From NCBI GenBank assembly GCA_023512345.1, contig JAILZT010000036.1:1-35291 (forward strand): 35,291 nt of DNA, given 5' to 3'. Position numbers and translations under genes: made by a program. A model generated the notes under the pieces. It saw only the letters and a program-made list of their open reading frames with translations, made no database searches and was not told where the DNA came from. The stretch comes from Paenibacillus sp. Lineage in GTDB: Bacteria > Bacillota > Bacilli > Paenibacillales > Paenibacillaceae. Within the stretch, counting starts at the first letter, position 1; every line of letters begins with the position of its first letter. Shown one piece after another: positions 15,483-22,937 of this stretch.

Positions 15483-16742
15483 ATGAAGTGGGAAGAATTA
15501 AACGCAGCCCAGCAGGAAGAAGTTGAACGTCAGCTTGAAGTAATATCACGTGGAGTCGTAGAGATCGTTCCAGAGGAAGAATTGAAGCTGAAGGTTATGA
15601 AATCAATAGTGACTGGAGTGCCGCTTAACGTGAAATTGGGACTCGATCCGTCAGCACCAGATATACATGTCGGGCACACTGTTGTTATGCACAAGCTTCG
15701 CCAATTTCAAGATCTTGGGCACCAGGTTCAACTTATCATTGGTGATTTTACAGGTCGAATTGGAGACCCAACCGGCAAATCAGATACTCGGAAGCAATTA
15801 ACAGAAGAAGATGTTCAGCGTAATGCAGAGACTTACAAGAAGCAAATTTATAAGATTTTAGATCCTGAGAAAACTAAGGTTTATTACAACTCTGAATGGC
15901 TTAGCCCGATGTCTTTCGCTGAGGTGGTTACACTTTCAGCTAAAGTAACAGTAGCACGAATGATGGAACGTGACGATTTTACCAAGCGTTTTCAGGGTGG
16001 TTTACCTATTAGTATTCACGAATTTTTTTACCCGCTGATGCAGGGAATGGATTCGGTAGCCTTGAAAAGTGATGTGGAACTTGGCGGAACGGATCAGAAA
16101 TTCAATTTGCTCATGGGTCGGACGCTGCAAAAGGAATATGGCGTGGAGACTCAAACGACGATAATGACCCCTCTAATCGAAGGCCTTGATGGTGTTCAGA
16201 AGATGAGTAAGAGCCTTGGTAACTACATTGGAATTGATGAAGAACCAAATGAAATATACGGTAAATCCATGTCAGTTCCGGATGAACTAATGCTTAAATA
16301 TTACGAGTTGGCTACTGATATTACTAATCGTGAGCTTACTGTGCTGAAGGAAGGGTTGCAGAAGGGTGAAGTTCATCCAAGAGATGCTAAAATGCAGTTG
16401 GCACATACCTTTGTAAGAATGTACCACAGTGCAGAAGCGGCAGATGCTGCCCAGCTGCATTTTGTAACAGTGTTCCAGCAACGTGCTCTGCCTGATGACA
16501 TAGAAATCTTTACTGTGCAAGTCGATGAACTCGACAACGGAACAATCAAGCTGGTAAAGCTGCTTACACTGGTTGGTTTTTCAGCTTCCAATGGAGAAGC
16601 CAAGAGGAGTATTCAGCAAGGTTCAGTGAAGTTGAACGAAGTGAAGCAGGAGGATCCTAATGCTGAATTTACACCTCAGGAGGGTGATATTCTTCAGGTA
16701 GGCAAGAGAAAGTTCGTGAAACTCACTTGGTTAAAACAATAA
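15483..16742 (+). CDS. tyrS: Tyrosyl-tRNA synthetase
   Basis: A class I aminoacyl-tRNA synthetase, 419 residues, that charges tRNA-Tyr. The HIGH motif is H62VGH65 in DPSAPDIHVGHTVV; KMSKS is at 240-244; a C-terminal S4-like RNA-binding domain starts at about 350 (LVKLLTLVGFSASNGEAKRSI). The block around HIGH (HKLRQFQDLGH, IIGDFTGRIGDPTGKS) resembles the TyrZ-type enzyme of B. subtilis more than its TyrS, although the neighbours (acsA, rpsD) are those of tyrS. The ATG at 15483 follows AAGGAGGAAC. A Tyr T-box controls it and a terminator follows. The call as TyrRS is firm; the subtype is a reading from memory. Confidence 0.95.
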   Translation: MKWEELNAAQQEEVERQLEVISRGVVEIVPEEELKLKVMKSIVTGVPLNVKLGLDPSAPDIHVGHTVVMHKLRQFQDLGHQVQLIIGDFTGRIGDPTGKSDTRKQLTEEDVQRNAETYKKQIYKILDPEKTKVYYNSEWLSPMSFAEVVTLSAKVTVARMMERDDFTKRFQGGLPISIHEFFYPLMQGMDSVALKSDVELGGTDQKFNLLMGRTLQKEYGVETQTTIMTPLIEGLDGVQKMSKSLGNYIGIDEEPNEIYGKSMSVPDELMLKYYELATDITNRELTVLKEGLQKGEVHPRDAKMQLAHTFVRMYHSAEAADAAQLHFVTVFQQRALPDDIEIFTVQVDELDNGTIKLVKLLTLVGFSASNGEAKRSIQQGSVKLNEVKQEDPNAEFTPQEGDILQVGKRKFVKLTWLKQ

Positions 16743-16750
16743 ACAATAAA

Positions 16751-16784
16751 AAAAGCTTCCGGAATAATCCGGAAGCTTTTTAAA
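16751..16784. terminator. Bidirectional terminator between tyrS and rpsD
   Basis: AAAAAGCTTCCGG (16751-16763) and CCGGAAGCTTTTT (16770-16782) form a perfect 13-bp stem with loop AATAAT. Confidence 0.92.
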
Positions 16785-16805
16785 TACATACCGATAAGAC
16801 GAATC

Positions 16806-17405
16806 TTAACGGTTGTAGAACTCAACGATTTGTTTTTCATCGATATCTTGGGACAGCTCGGAACGTTCTGGCAAACGAATGTATTTACCTTCGAAAGATC
16901 CATCAGCATATTCCAGGTAAGCAGGAAGGTGTGAACGGTTAGTAAGAGCTTCCTTGATGGAAGTCATAGCGCGACTTCTTTCACGAAGACCAATTACATC
17001 ACCAGTGCTTACACGGTAAGAAGCGATGTCAACTTTTTTGCCGTTAACAGTTACGTGACCGTGGGATACCAACTGACGCGCTCCAGCGCGGGAGTTAGCG
17101 AATCCAAGACGGTAAACGAGGTTGTCCAGGCGGCTCTCAAGCAAGAACATAAAGTTTTCGCCGGCGATACCTTGGATTTTTTGTGCTTTAGTGAAGAGAG
17201 TTTTAAATTGCTTCTCTCCCAAGCCGTACATGTGGCGCAGTTTTTGTTTTTCCAAAAGCTGCATTCCGTAGTTACTTACTTTTCTGCGTTGGTTAGCGCC
17301 ATGTTGTCCCGGTGGGAAAGGGCGTTTCAAATCTTTACCTGTACCGCTAAGGGAAATGCCTAGACGGCGGCTGAGTTTAAATTTAGGTCCTGTGTAACGT
17401 GCCAT
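16806..17405 (-). CDS. rpsD: 30S ribosomal protein S4
   Basis: S4 (199 residues) is a primary 16S rRNA-binding protein that starts 30S assembly at the 5' domain. It begins MARYTGPKFKLSRRLG, has the N-terminal helical region (PPGQHGANQRRKVSNYGMQL) and an S4 RNA-binding domain at about 90-155 (ESRLDNLVYRLGFANSRAGARQLVSHGHV). No zinc-binding Cys cluster is visible, so it is the Cys-free form. The ATG at 17405 is preceded by AAAGGAG. It is transcribed alone, convergent to tyrS, from a promoter at 17596-17624 through a structured leader of about 180 bases. In B. subtilis S4 represses its own gene by binding such a leader. Confidence 0.97.
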   Translation of the reverse strand: MARYTGPKFKLSRRLGISLSGTGKDLKRPFPPGQHGANQRRKVSNYGMQLLEKQKLRHMYGLGEKQFKTLFTKAQKIQGIAGENFMFLLESRLDNLVYRLGFANSRAGARQLVSHGHVTVNGKKVDIASYRVSTGDVIGLRERSRAMTSIKEALTNRSHLPAYLEYADGSFEGKYIRLPERSELSQDIDEKQIVEFYNR

Positions 17406-17560
17406 GTTATAGTAGACTCCTTTTTATTTGAAATTTCAGGTGGGGCCTATTTGTGCCGCGTGCCGTATCTGTGGAAGATTATAGATCCACACTGTCAGGG
17501 AAGTTCAGCCGCTGCCCTGATAGTAACGAACTCGCGTGAGGGTGACACAACGTTACGCCC
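17406..17560 (-). promoter_or_regulatory. Structured rpsD leader, probable S4 autoregulation site
   Basis: Read on the minus strand, three stems precede the ribosome site: GTAACG/CGTTAC (17551-17556 with 17523-17528), TCAGGG/CCCTGA (17515-17520 with 17495-17500) and TGTGGA/TCCACA (17486-17491 with 17470-17475). Position and gene match the S4-binding leader studied in B. subtilis; the exact fold was not computed. Confidence 0.7.
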
Positions 17561-17595
17561 AATATAAGACTAGTTACAGTCTTGTTCAACAATAA

Positions 17596-17624
17596 ATATT
17601 ATATGAAAACTACTACCAAGTCAA
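17596..17624 (-). promoter_or_regulatory. Promoter of rpsD
   Basis: On the minus strand TTGACT (17619-17624) is followed by TAATAT (17596-17601) after 17 bp; TATAAT (17598-17603) at 15 bp overlaps it. The remaining 17625-17800, upstream of the next plus-strand gene, is AT-rich, and I see no convincing promoter in it. Confidence 0.65.
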
Positions 17625-17800
17625 GCGTGAGTTTAAAGAGATTTTGTCATTCTTTGTCGTTAGTTCTTAGGTCCTAAAAAAAATACCAAAATCACGGAAA
17701 ATATAATGCAATACGGAAAGAAACAAGGTAAAATATGATTAATTCTTAAAAGTTATCGGGAAAAAGTTTTTTAAATTGAGATACTAAGGGGATCCTCTTT

Positions 17801-19795
17801 ATGTCAGAGCAGGAAGCTTACGGTCATAAAGGCAGCCAAGTGCTGGTACAGGACACCATGTTGACAAAAGACGATTCTGAAGATCCTACCGCGTGGCTTA
17901 AGGATACGGATATCGTATCCTATGATTTTCCGTATGCCGCCGATCTGATTGCGGACAGCTTTTATGAATGGTACAAGGGACAAGCTTCCCTTCCATTCAC
18001 TGAATCGTGGAGCTGGTGTGTCCTTAATAATGAAAGTAAACGAATAGACAATATAAATAAGAGCCCGCAGCTTTGGAATCTCTATTGGGAAGAGGCTGCT
18101 GGCTTAAGTCTGCTTTCCCTGAAGCCCTATAGCTTTGAAGCTATGGAAGCAGGGACGAGTATGACTTTTTTGACTATTCCAATTTTGACGCGCTCTCAGG
18201 GGGATATTTTTGCTCTTCTTGGTTGTGCTATGTCAACTGAACAGTACGAAAAGGGTGGGCAGGAGATAGCAGAAGCTTTGGCGCTGAACTACAAGACCTG
18301 TTTTTACCGAAGATTCGAGCATGTCTTTGTATCTGATCTTGCAAATGTACATCAGAATGCTGAGAGAGAAAGTGAACGTCATTCTCTCTTGTTCCAGATT
18401 GTGCAAAGAATGCATGATAATATTGATGTGGATTCAGTACTTACCGAGGTTATTGACAGTATATGTGCAATGTATCCAGGTGCCAAGCTTATCCTCTTTA
18501 TGTCACAGGACCATCGTAGTGCTCATCCTCAGGTGAAGCCACTCCCGCTTCGCTGGGAGAACTATGATGTATGTGCCAGAGCATTCAAAGATGGTCGGGT
18601 GTCGCTTCAGACCAGCTCTGAAGATAGTAGGTATCTGGAGATTGGTCTTCCTCTTGGTGGCAAACAGGGAGTCTATGGTGTTTTCCATATGGTAATGTTC
18701 AATCCTACCCTTCCCGATATTGATCTGCGCTTTCTGACAATGGTGGCAGATACGGCAGGTACCGCTTTTGAGAATGCCAAGTTGTACGAGCGTTCCAACC
18801 AATTGATCCGTGAGCTGCGTATGAGCAATGAACTCACCCAGCGATTGAATCAGAGCTTGCGTCTTGGCGATATTTTTCAATTTGCCTTTGAAGAATTGCT
18901 GGAAATGTTCCAGGCGGATTATTGCTGTATTCTACATTTGGACGAAGAAAAAGGTGGACTTGAAGCGATTGCCTGTAACCATCCTGCTCTCCTGAATGAA
19001 ATCATAGATATTGGACAAGGGCTCGGAGGGAAGGTTTACTCCACTGGAGAGCCGTTAATTTTATCTGATTACTTAGAGCACACGGAGACGGCCTCCAAGT
19101 TGATGGATGCAACCCATTCACAATCACTTATTGCTACTCCATTGAGTGTAGGCGGCGAGGTCCGTGGTGCCATTATGCTAACGCATCGTGAAGCCCATTT
19201 TTTCTCCTATGACAACTATCGTCTTCTGCAGGCCATGGCAGGCCATATTGGGTTAGCAGTGGGTAATGCGCGTTTACATGCGGAGGTTCGCCGTCTAGCT
19301 AACAGGGACAGTCTGACGGGTCTCTACGCACGGCATTTTCTGGATGAAGAGATCAAGAACCGGCTGGCTACTGATTTCTGCGGTTCTCTTATAGTTGTGG
19401 ATATTGACCAATTCAAATTGGTTAATGATACTTACGGTCATCAAAAGGGTGATAAAATCTTAAAACAAGTTAGTGACATCGTGAAGTCCTCCATCCGTAA
19501 GGGTGATATTGCTGCCAGATGGGGTGGGGAAGAACTTGCCGTCTATTTGCCTCAGCTTGGCGTGCAGCAGGCTGCTTTTGTAGCGGAACGCATTCGTTGC
19601 CGGGTTCAGGCGGAGACTGAGCCGCTTGTTACCGTATCTTGCGGGATTGCTGAGTGGAGTTGGACGGATGATCGGATAAGTGTAGAGTCATTATTTTATC
19701 GTGCGGATATGGCTTTATATGAGGCCAAGAATAATGGCCGAAATCGAGTCGTTATTGATACCAAGCATAACGAGAACAGAGTGGACAATCCTTGA
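17801..19795 (+). CDS. GAF-domain diguanylate cyclase (GGDEF)
   Basis: A 664-residue soluble signalling protein. An N-terminal region of unclear fold (1-190) is followed by two GAF-like sensor domains (about 200-335 and 345-500) and a GGDEF domain (about 505-660). The active loop is G575GEEL579, with L in place of the usual F at the last position. R566KGD569 lies exactly five residues before it and is a canonical product-inhibition site (RxxD). IVVDIDQFKLVNDTYGHQKGD carries the metal-binding Asp. It therefore probably makes cyclic di-GMP from GTP. There is no membrane helix. A GAF/GGDEF gene near rpsD also occurs in B. subtilis (ytrP), from memory. The stop codon lies inside the stem of its own terminator. 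Confidence 0.88.
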   Translation: MSEQEAYGHKGSQVLVQDTMLTKDDSEDPTAWLKDTDIVSYDFPYAADLIADSFYEWYKGQASLPFTESWSWCVLNNESKRIDNINKSPQLWNLYWEEAAGLSLLSLKPYSFEAMEAGTSMTFLTIPILTRSQGDIFALLGCAMSTEQYEKGGQEIAEALALNYKTCFYRRFEHVFVSDLANVHQNAERESERHSLLFQIVQRMHDNIDVDSVLTEVIDSICAMYPGAKLILFMSQDHRSAHPQVKPLPLRWENYDVCARAFKDGRVSLQTSSEDSRYLEIGLPLGGKQGVYGVFHMVMFNPTLPDIDLRFLTMVADTAGTAFENAKLYERSNQLIRELRMSNELTQRLNQSLRLGDIFQFAFEELLEMFQADYCCILHLDEEKGGLEAIACNHPALLNEIIDIGQGLGGKVYSTGEPLILSDYLEHTETASKLMDATHSQSLIATPLSVGGEVRGAIMLTHREAHFFSYDNYRLLQAMAGHIGLAVGNARLHAEVRRLANRDSLTGLYARHFLDEEIKNRLATDFCGSLIVVDIDQFKLVNDTYGHQKGDKILKQVSDIVKSSIRKGDIAARWGGEELAVYLPQLGVQQAAFVAERIRCRVQAETEPLVTVSCGIAEWSWTDDRISVESLFYRADMALYEAKNNGRNRVVIDTKHNENRVDNP

Positions 19796-19820
19796 GGCGA
19801 AATCCTCAAGGATTTTTTTT
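19788..19820 (+). terminator. Terminator overlapping the stop of the GGDEF gene
   Basis: ATCCTTGAGG (19788-19797) pairs with CCTCAAGGAT (19804-19813) around CGAAAT and is followed by T8. The TGA stop (19793-19795) is inside the left arm. Confidence 0.9.
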
Positions 19821-19844
19821 GAAAATATATAAAAGTATAAGCCC

Positions 19845-19880
19845 TACCTAAAAGTGAGACCCTATAAGTAAAATTAGGTA
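19845..19880 (+). repeat. Inverted repeat before the lipoprotein ribosome site
   Basis: TACCTAA (19845-19851) and TTAGGTA (19874-19880) are perfect complements, ending directly at the AAGAAGGG ribosome site. It could be an operator or a hairpin affecting initiation. Confidence 0.4.
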
Positions 19881-19898
19881 AAGAAGGGCATGAACGCT

Positions 19899-20753
19899 AT
19901 GACAAGGTCAGGGGTTCGAAAATGGATTGTGATGTTGACCGTTTCGGTTGTCTGTATCTATTGTGGTGGCTGCAACAAGCAGAGTGAGAAGCCTGCCGGC
20001 AACTATTTGAATTTGGCATTGGCGGGAATGGCAGGAAGTGATGGAGTTACCTTTGAAGGAGCAACAGTACTGCTGCGCGGCAGTGAAGGAACGCCATATG
20101 CATCTATATATTATGGTGGGGATGTGAAGGATCACAATAAAGTAACTCTATATACGCTGCTTCCGGACAGAGAATCCTCTGAACCTGAACCCAGTGGTCA
20201 AATAAAAGAAGCTTCGAGTGCTACTGCTGAGCAGCCCTTGTACAGCGAACTGGAGAAAAAAGAGGGACGGTGGCAAGTCTTGTCAGGGTCTTCCTTACAG
20301 GAGGAGAACCCTCTACCCCGTCTTAATCCTTTGCATCAATTGGAGGAGTTGGAGGGATTAGATAAGAAAGTAACACAGGAAACTGGAGCTGGAAGAGGGG
20401 TTCGGTTACTTCGCATTGAGCTTACACCTGATGGGGCCCGTAAGCAGCTGAGGAACCAATTGGAACAAGAGTTATCAGCCCTTCGTACCCAGAGCCAGAC
20501 TAAGGAGAATCAAGTGTCCACCCAACCACAGCTTAAAAAGGCTTTAGATGGTTTCTGGAAGAAGCAGAATGCGGACCTAAAGCGTAAACTGGAACAAGCC
20601 CAGGTGAAGACCATCTACCATATAAAAGTGGACAGCAGACGCAATCTACCCAAACGGTTGGCCATCACTCGGACAATTAGTTATCCTGGCGATGATCAAA
20701 ATGCTCGTGCTGAAACTAATGTGACTCAGGTTGATTTTTATGGATATCGTTGA
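19899..20753 (+). CDS. Putative lipoprotein of unknown function
   Basis: A 284-residue protein with a type II-like signal: MTRSGVRKW, a hydrophobic stretch (about 9-21) and YCGGC with C25 as possible lipidation site. The -3 residue is Cys, not the preferred Leu/Val/Ile, so the lipobox is weak. The mature part is polar, with a probable helical region at about 180-240 rich in Gln, Lys and Glu (QLRNQLEQELSAL, KKQNADLKRKLEQAQ) and a basic beta-rich end. ATG 19899 is chosen because AAGAAGGG (19881-19888) is well spaced for it and too near the ATG at 19890. No recognised domain. It lies between a terminator and the promoter of the aminopeptidase, so it is probably monocistronic. Confidence 0.7.
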   Translation: MTRSGVRKWIVMLTVSVVCIYCGGCNKQSEKPAGNYLNLALAGMAGSDGVTFEGATVLLRGSEGTPYASIYYGGDVKDHNKVTLYTLLPDRESSEPEPSGQIKEASSATAEQPLYSELEKKEGRWQVLSGSSLQEENPLPRLNPLHQLEELEGLDKKVTQETGAGRGVRLLRIELTPDGARKQLRNQLEQELSALRTQSQTKENQVSTQPQLKKALDGFWKKQNADLKRKLEQAQVKTIYHIKVDSRRNLPKRLAITRTISYPGDDQNARAETNVTQVDFYGYR

Positions 20754-20780
20754 AGGGTCGATAGACCTTGATTGAAGCTA

Positions 20781-20808
20781 TTGCACTCAAAATACTGCGT
20801 GCTACAAT
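20781..20808 (+). promoter_or_regulatory. Promoter of the M29 aminopeptidase gene
   Basis: TTGCAC (20781-20786), 16-bp spacer, TACAAT (20803-20808) with an extended -10 TGC in front. Confidence 0.65.
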
Positions 20809-20849
20809 AGATAAGTATGTGATTTTTAGGAAGAGGAAGGAAGAGGAAG

Positions 20850-21965
20850 ATGAAGGATCCCAGAATTCAAAAGCTGGCGGAAAACCTCGTTGGGTACTCC
20901 GTTAAAGTACAACCTGGCGAGAACGTGCTCGTCGAAATGATTGGTAGTGAGCGAGATTTAATCAATGCGATTGTTGAGGAAATCGGCAAGGTTGGTGGGC
21001 ATGCTTTTGTCCAACTAACGGACCGTACAGTGCAACGCAGTATGCTTAAATATGCAACTCGGGAAAGTTTGCAGACATGGGCTGAAATTGATCTTAACCG
21101 GATGAAACAAATGGATTGCTATATTGGCATTCGTGCAGGAGAGAATGTTAACGATTTGTCCGATATACCAGAGGAAAAGATGAAGTTGTATAACTCTCTG
21201 TATTCCCACCCGATTCACAGTGAACAACGGGTAAAACATACGAAATGGGTAGTTCTGCGTTATCCAAATGCCAGTATGGCGCAGCTCGCAAACACAAGCA
21301 CAGAAGCGTTTGAGGATTTCTATTTTGATGTCTGCAATCTGGACTATGCCAAAATGGACAAGGCTCAGGATCCATTGGCTGAACTGATGAGAAAAACAGA
21401 TAAAGTTCGTATTACTGGGCCTGGAACGGAGCTTACATTCTCCATCAAAAATATCGGAGCTGAGAAATGCTCTGGAGAGAAAAACATTCCAGACGGCGAG
21501 GTATATAGTGCACCTGTCCGTGATTCCGTTAATGGTACGATTAGCTATAATGCAGCGACATTATATAACGGAGTAACTTTTGAGAATGTGAAATTCCGTT
21601 TTGAGAATGGTAAAATTGTTGAGGCTACCAGCAATGACACCGCACGTCTAAATGATATCTTGGATTCAGATGATGGGGCACGTCATATTGGAGAGTTTGC
21701 GATTGGATTTAACCCGTATATTTTGCACCCGATGAAGGATATTCTTTTTGATGAGAAAATAGCAGGCAGCCTGCATTTCACGCCGGGTCAAGCTTATGAA
21801 GTGACAGATAACGGCAATCGGTCCTCCATTCACTGGGATCTTGTTTTGATTCAACGCCCTGAATATGGTGGTGGAGAGATCTACTTTGATGATGTTCTAA
21901 TTCGTAAAGATGGTATTTTTGTTCTGTCTGAATTGGAAGGACTGAATCCGGAGAACCTTAAGTAA
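20850..21965 (+). CDS. Aminopeptidase, peptidase family M29 (AmpS/thermophilic type)
   Basis: A 371-residue metallo-aminopeptidase that removes N-terminal residues from peptides in the cytoplasm. The N-terminal domain opens with LVGYSVKVQPGENVLVEM. The C-terminal catalytic domain carries the two-metal ligands typical of M29: Glu in KNIPDGEVYSAPV, Glu in HIGEFAIGFN, His in LHFTPGQAYE, and His plus Asp in SSIHWDLV. It is shorter than the approximately 410-residue AmpS/AmpT forms but all ligand blocks are present. The ATG at 20850 follows a purine-rich AGGAAGAGGAAG stretch. It has a good promoter. No terminator separates it from the HPr-like gene 104 bp downstream, so read-through is possible. 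Confidence 0.92.
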   Translation: MKDPRIQKLAENLVGYSVKVQPGENVLVEMIGSERDLINAIVEEIGKVGGHAFVQLTDRTVQRSMLKYATRESLQTWAEIDLNRMKQMDCYIGIRAGENVNDLSDIPEEKMKLYNSLYSHPIHSEQRVKHTKWVVLRYPNASMAQLANTSTEAFEDFYFDVCNLDYAKMDKAQDPLAELMRKTDKVRITGPGTELTFSIKNIGAEKCSGEKNIPDGEVYSAPVRDSVNGTISYNAATLYNGVTFENVKFRFENGKIVEATSNDTARLNDILDSDDGARHIGEFAIGFNPYILHPMKDILFDEKIAGSLHFTPGQAYEVTDNGNRSSIHWDLVLIQRPEYGGGEIYFDDVLIRKDGIFVLSELEGLNPENLK

Positions 21966-21986
21966 ACTAGAAGACAAGAAAACACC

Positions 21987-22016
21987 TTGCGCGAGTAAGC
22001 GAATTCAATGTATCAT
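21987..22016 (+). promoter_or_regulatory. Possible promoter of the HPr-like gene
   Basis: TTGCGC (21987-21992) and TATCAT (22011-22016) with an 18-bp spacer; both boxes match four of six consensus bases. Confidence 0.35.
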
Positions 22017-22069
22017 GGAATTGATTACAAGTAGTCTAATGTTCATAATCAAGTTGCGGAGGGATTCAT

Positions 22070-22312
22070 ATGTCCAGTAACAATGCGGCAATCGTTGATA
22101 TTGCCCAAACAGCGAGCCAGTTCAATTCTTCAATCGTTCTTCAAGCGGACAACAAGTACATTGATGTAAAGAGTATCCTTGGATTGTTCACTACACTGGT
22201 ATCAAGCCAAAGCTATGAGCTTCACGTGCATGGTACTGACGCTGAGGAAGCTAAGAAAGCAATGAGTGAAGTTTTCGCCAAACACGGTTTGGATTTTACT
22301 GTTGTAGCGTAA
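22070..22312 (+). CDS. HPr-like protein lacking the phosphorylatable histidine
   Basis: An 80-residue HPr-fold protein. It aligns without gaps to B. subtilis HPr from residue 12 on (QTAS, DVKSILG against NLKSIMG, GTDAEEAKKAM against the HPr C-terminal helix). The first beta strand and the G-I-H15-A-R-P active-site loop are missing: the His15 position is N4 and the Arg17 position is A6. The HPrK target Ser46 is retained as S35 in VKSILG. The truncation is not a start error: the frame has a TAA at 22046-22048 and GCGGAGGG (22056-22063) fits ATG 22070. It therefore cannot carry EI-derived phosphate on His15; a regulatory role like Crh (Gln at position 15) is possible but inferred. A terminator follows. 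Confidence 0.85.
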   Translation: MSSNNAAIVDIAQTASQFNSSIVLQADNKYIDVKSILGLFTTLVSSQSYELHVHGTDAEEAKKAMSEVFAKHGLDFTVVA

Positions 22313-22327
22313 GAAATGCTTTTACTG

Positions 22328-22361
22328 AAACGTCTTGTCGATTTAGACAGGACGTTTTTTT
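22328..22361 (+). terminator. Terminator of the HPr-like gene
   Basis: AAACGTCTTGTC (22328-22339) and GACAGGACGTTT (22346-22357) pair with one G-U, loop GATTTA, T-tract follows. The dispersed element A begins directly after it. Confidence 0.9.
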
Positions 22362-22363
22362 AA

Positions 22364-22450
22364 AAATATAAGGATTTATATGCTTTATCCTTATATTTCT
22401 CCAAGAAACGGATGCCGTCCATAACTGGACGACGCAGCCGTTTCTTCTTG
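22364..22450 (+). repeat. Dispersed two-hairpin element, copy A
   Basis: Hairpin 1: AAATATAAGGAT (22364-22375) with ATCCTTATATTT (22387-22398), 12 perfect pairs. Hairpin 2: AAGAAACGG (22403-22411) with CCGTTTCTT (22438-22446), inner TGC/GCA and GTCC/GGAC, loop ATAACT. The end is TCTTG. Copy B at 28220 has the same plan with compensating changes in hairpin 1. It sits between the T-tract of a terminator and the ylaN promoter. No protein is encoded. Confidence 0.88.
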
Positions 22451-22467
22451 TATAGAAAACTGTATTC

Positions 22468-22496
22468 TTGTATTGATATCGGATTTCGACTAATAT
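22468..22496 (+). promoter_or_regulatory. Candidate promoter of ylaN
   Basis: TTGTAT (22468-22473), 17-bp spacer, TAATAT (22491-22496), 52 bp before the start and downstream of element A. Confidence 0.4.
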
Positions 22497-22547
22497 TAAA
22501 TTAAATAGCATCACTGCTGTAACTTTTGGACATGGGGAGGAATATGC

Positions 22548-22841
22548 ATGACTTCATCGGAATTGCAGGAACAGCTTAATCTTAAAGCGATAACTCTTCT
22601 ACAAGAAGATGCCGATAAAATTGAGAAGCTCATCGAAGTACAGATGGAAAATCTGGCGACACGCTACTGCCCTCTCTATGAGGAAGTGCTGGATACCCAG
22701 ATGTATGGTTTCTCTAAGGAAGTTGACTTCGCAGTTCGAGCGGGGCTGGTTTCAGAGCTTACAGGTAAGATGGTTTTAAGCAAGTTGGAACGGAATTTGG
22801 CAGTTCTTTATGAGGCTTTAAATAATAAAGCAAAACAATAG
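22548..22841 (+). CDS. ylaN: YlaN family protein (DUF1507), iron/Fur-linked
   Basis: A 97-residue all-helical protein. The signature CPLYEEVLDTQMYGFSKEVDFAVRAGL at about 41-67 is nearly the same as in B. subtilis YlaN; length also fits. YlaN is conditionally essential in B. subtilis and has been linked to iron limitation through interaction with Fur; that role here is by family only. The ATG at 22548 follows TGGGGAGG. In Bacillus ylaN is next to ftsW; here the antiporter and Asp23 genes lie between them and ftsW is on the other strand, a local rearrangement. Confidence 0.92.
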   Translation: MTSSELQEQLNLKAITLLQEDADKIEKLIEVQMENLATRYCPLYEEVLDTQMYGFSKEVDFAVRAGLVSELTGKMVLSKLERNLAVLYEALNNKAKQ

Positions 22842-22880
22842 CTCAGTGTTTTGCGTCGGACAAGTTTTTTCGACAGAAAT

Positions 22881-22925
22881 AAAAGCGCACACGAGAGACA
22901 GGGGAGCCTCTCGTGTGCGCTTTTT
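22881..22925. terminator. Strong bidirectional terminator, ylaN/antiporter
   Basis: AAAAGCGCACACGAGAG (22881-22897) and CTCTCGTGTGCGCTTTT (22908-22924) form a perfect 17-bp stem between two convergent genes. Confidence 0.95.
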
Positions 22926-22937
22926 GCTGTTCATCAA

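Noticed and set aside
17666..17677. TTAGG-T-CCTAA palindrome upstream of the GGDEF gene
   Set aside because: The arms are five bp in AT-rich DNA and no promoter could be placed next to it; likely chance.
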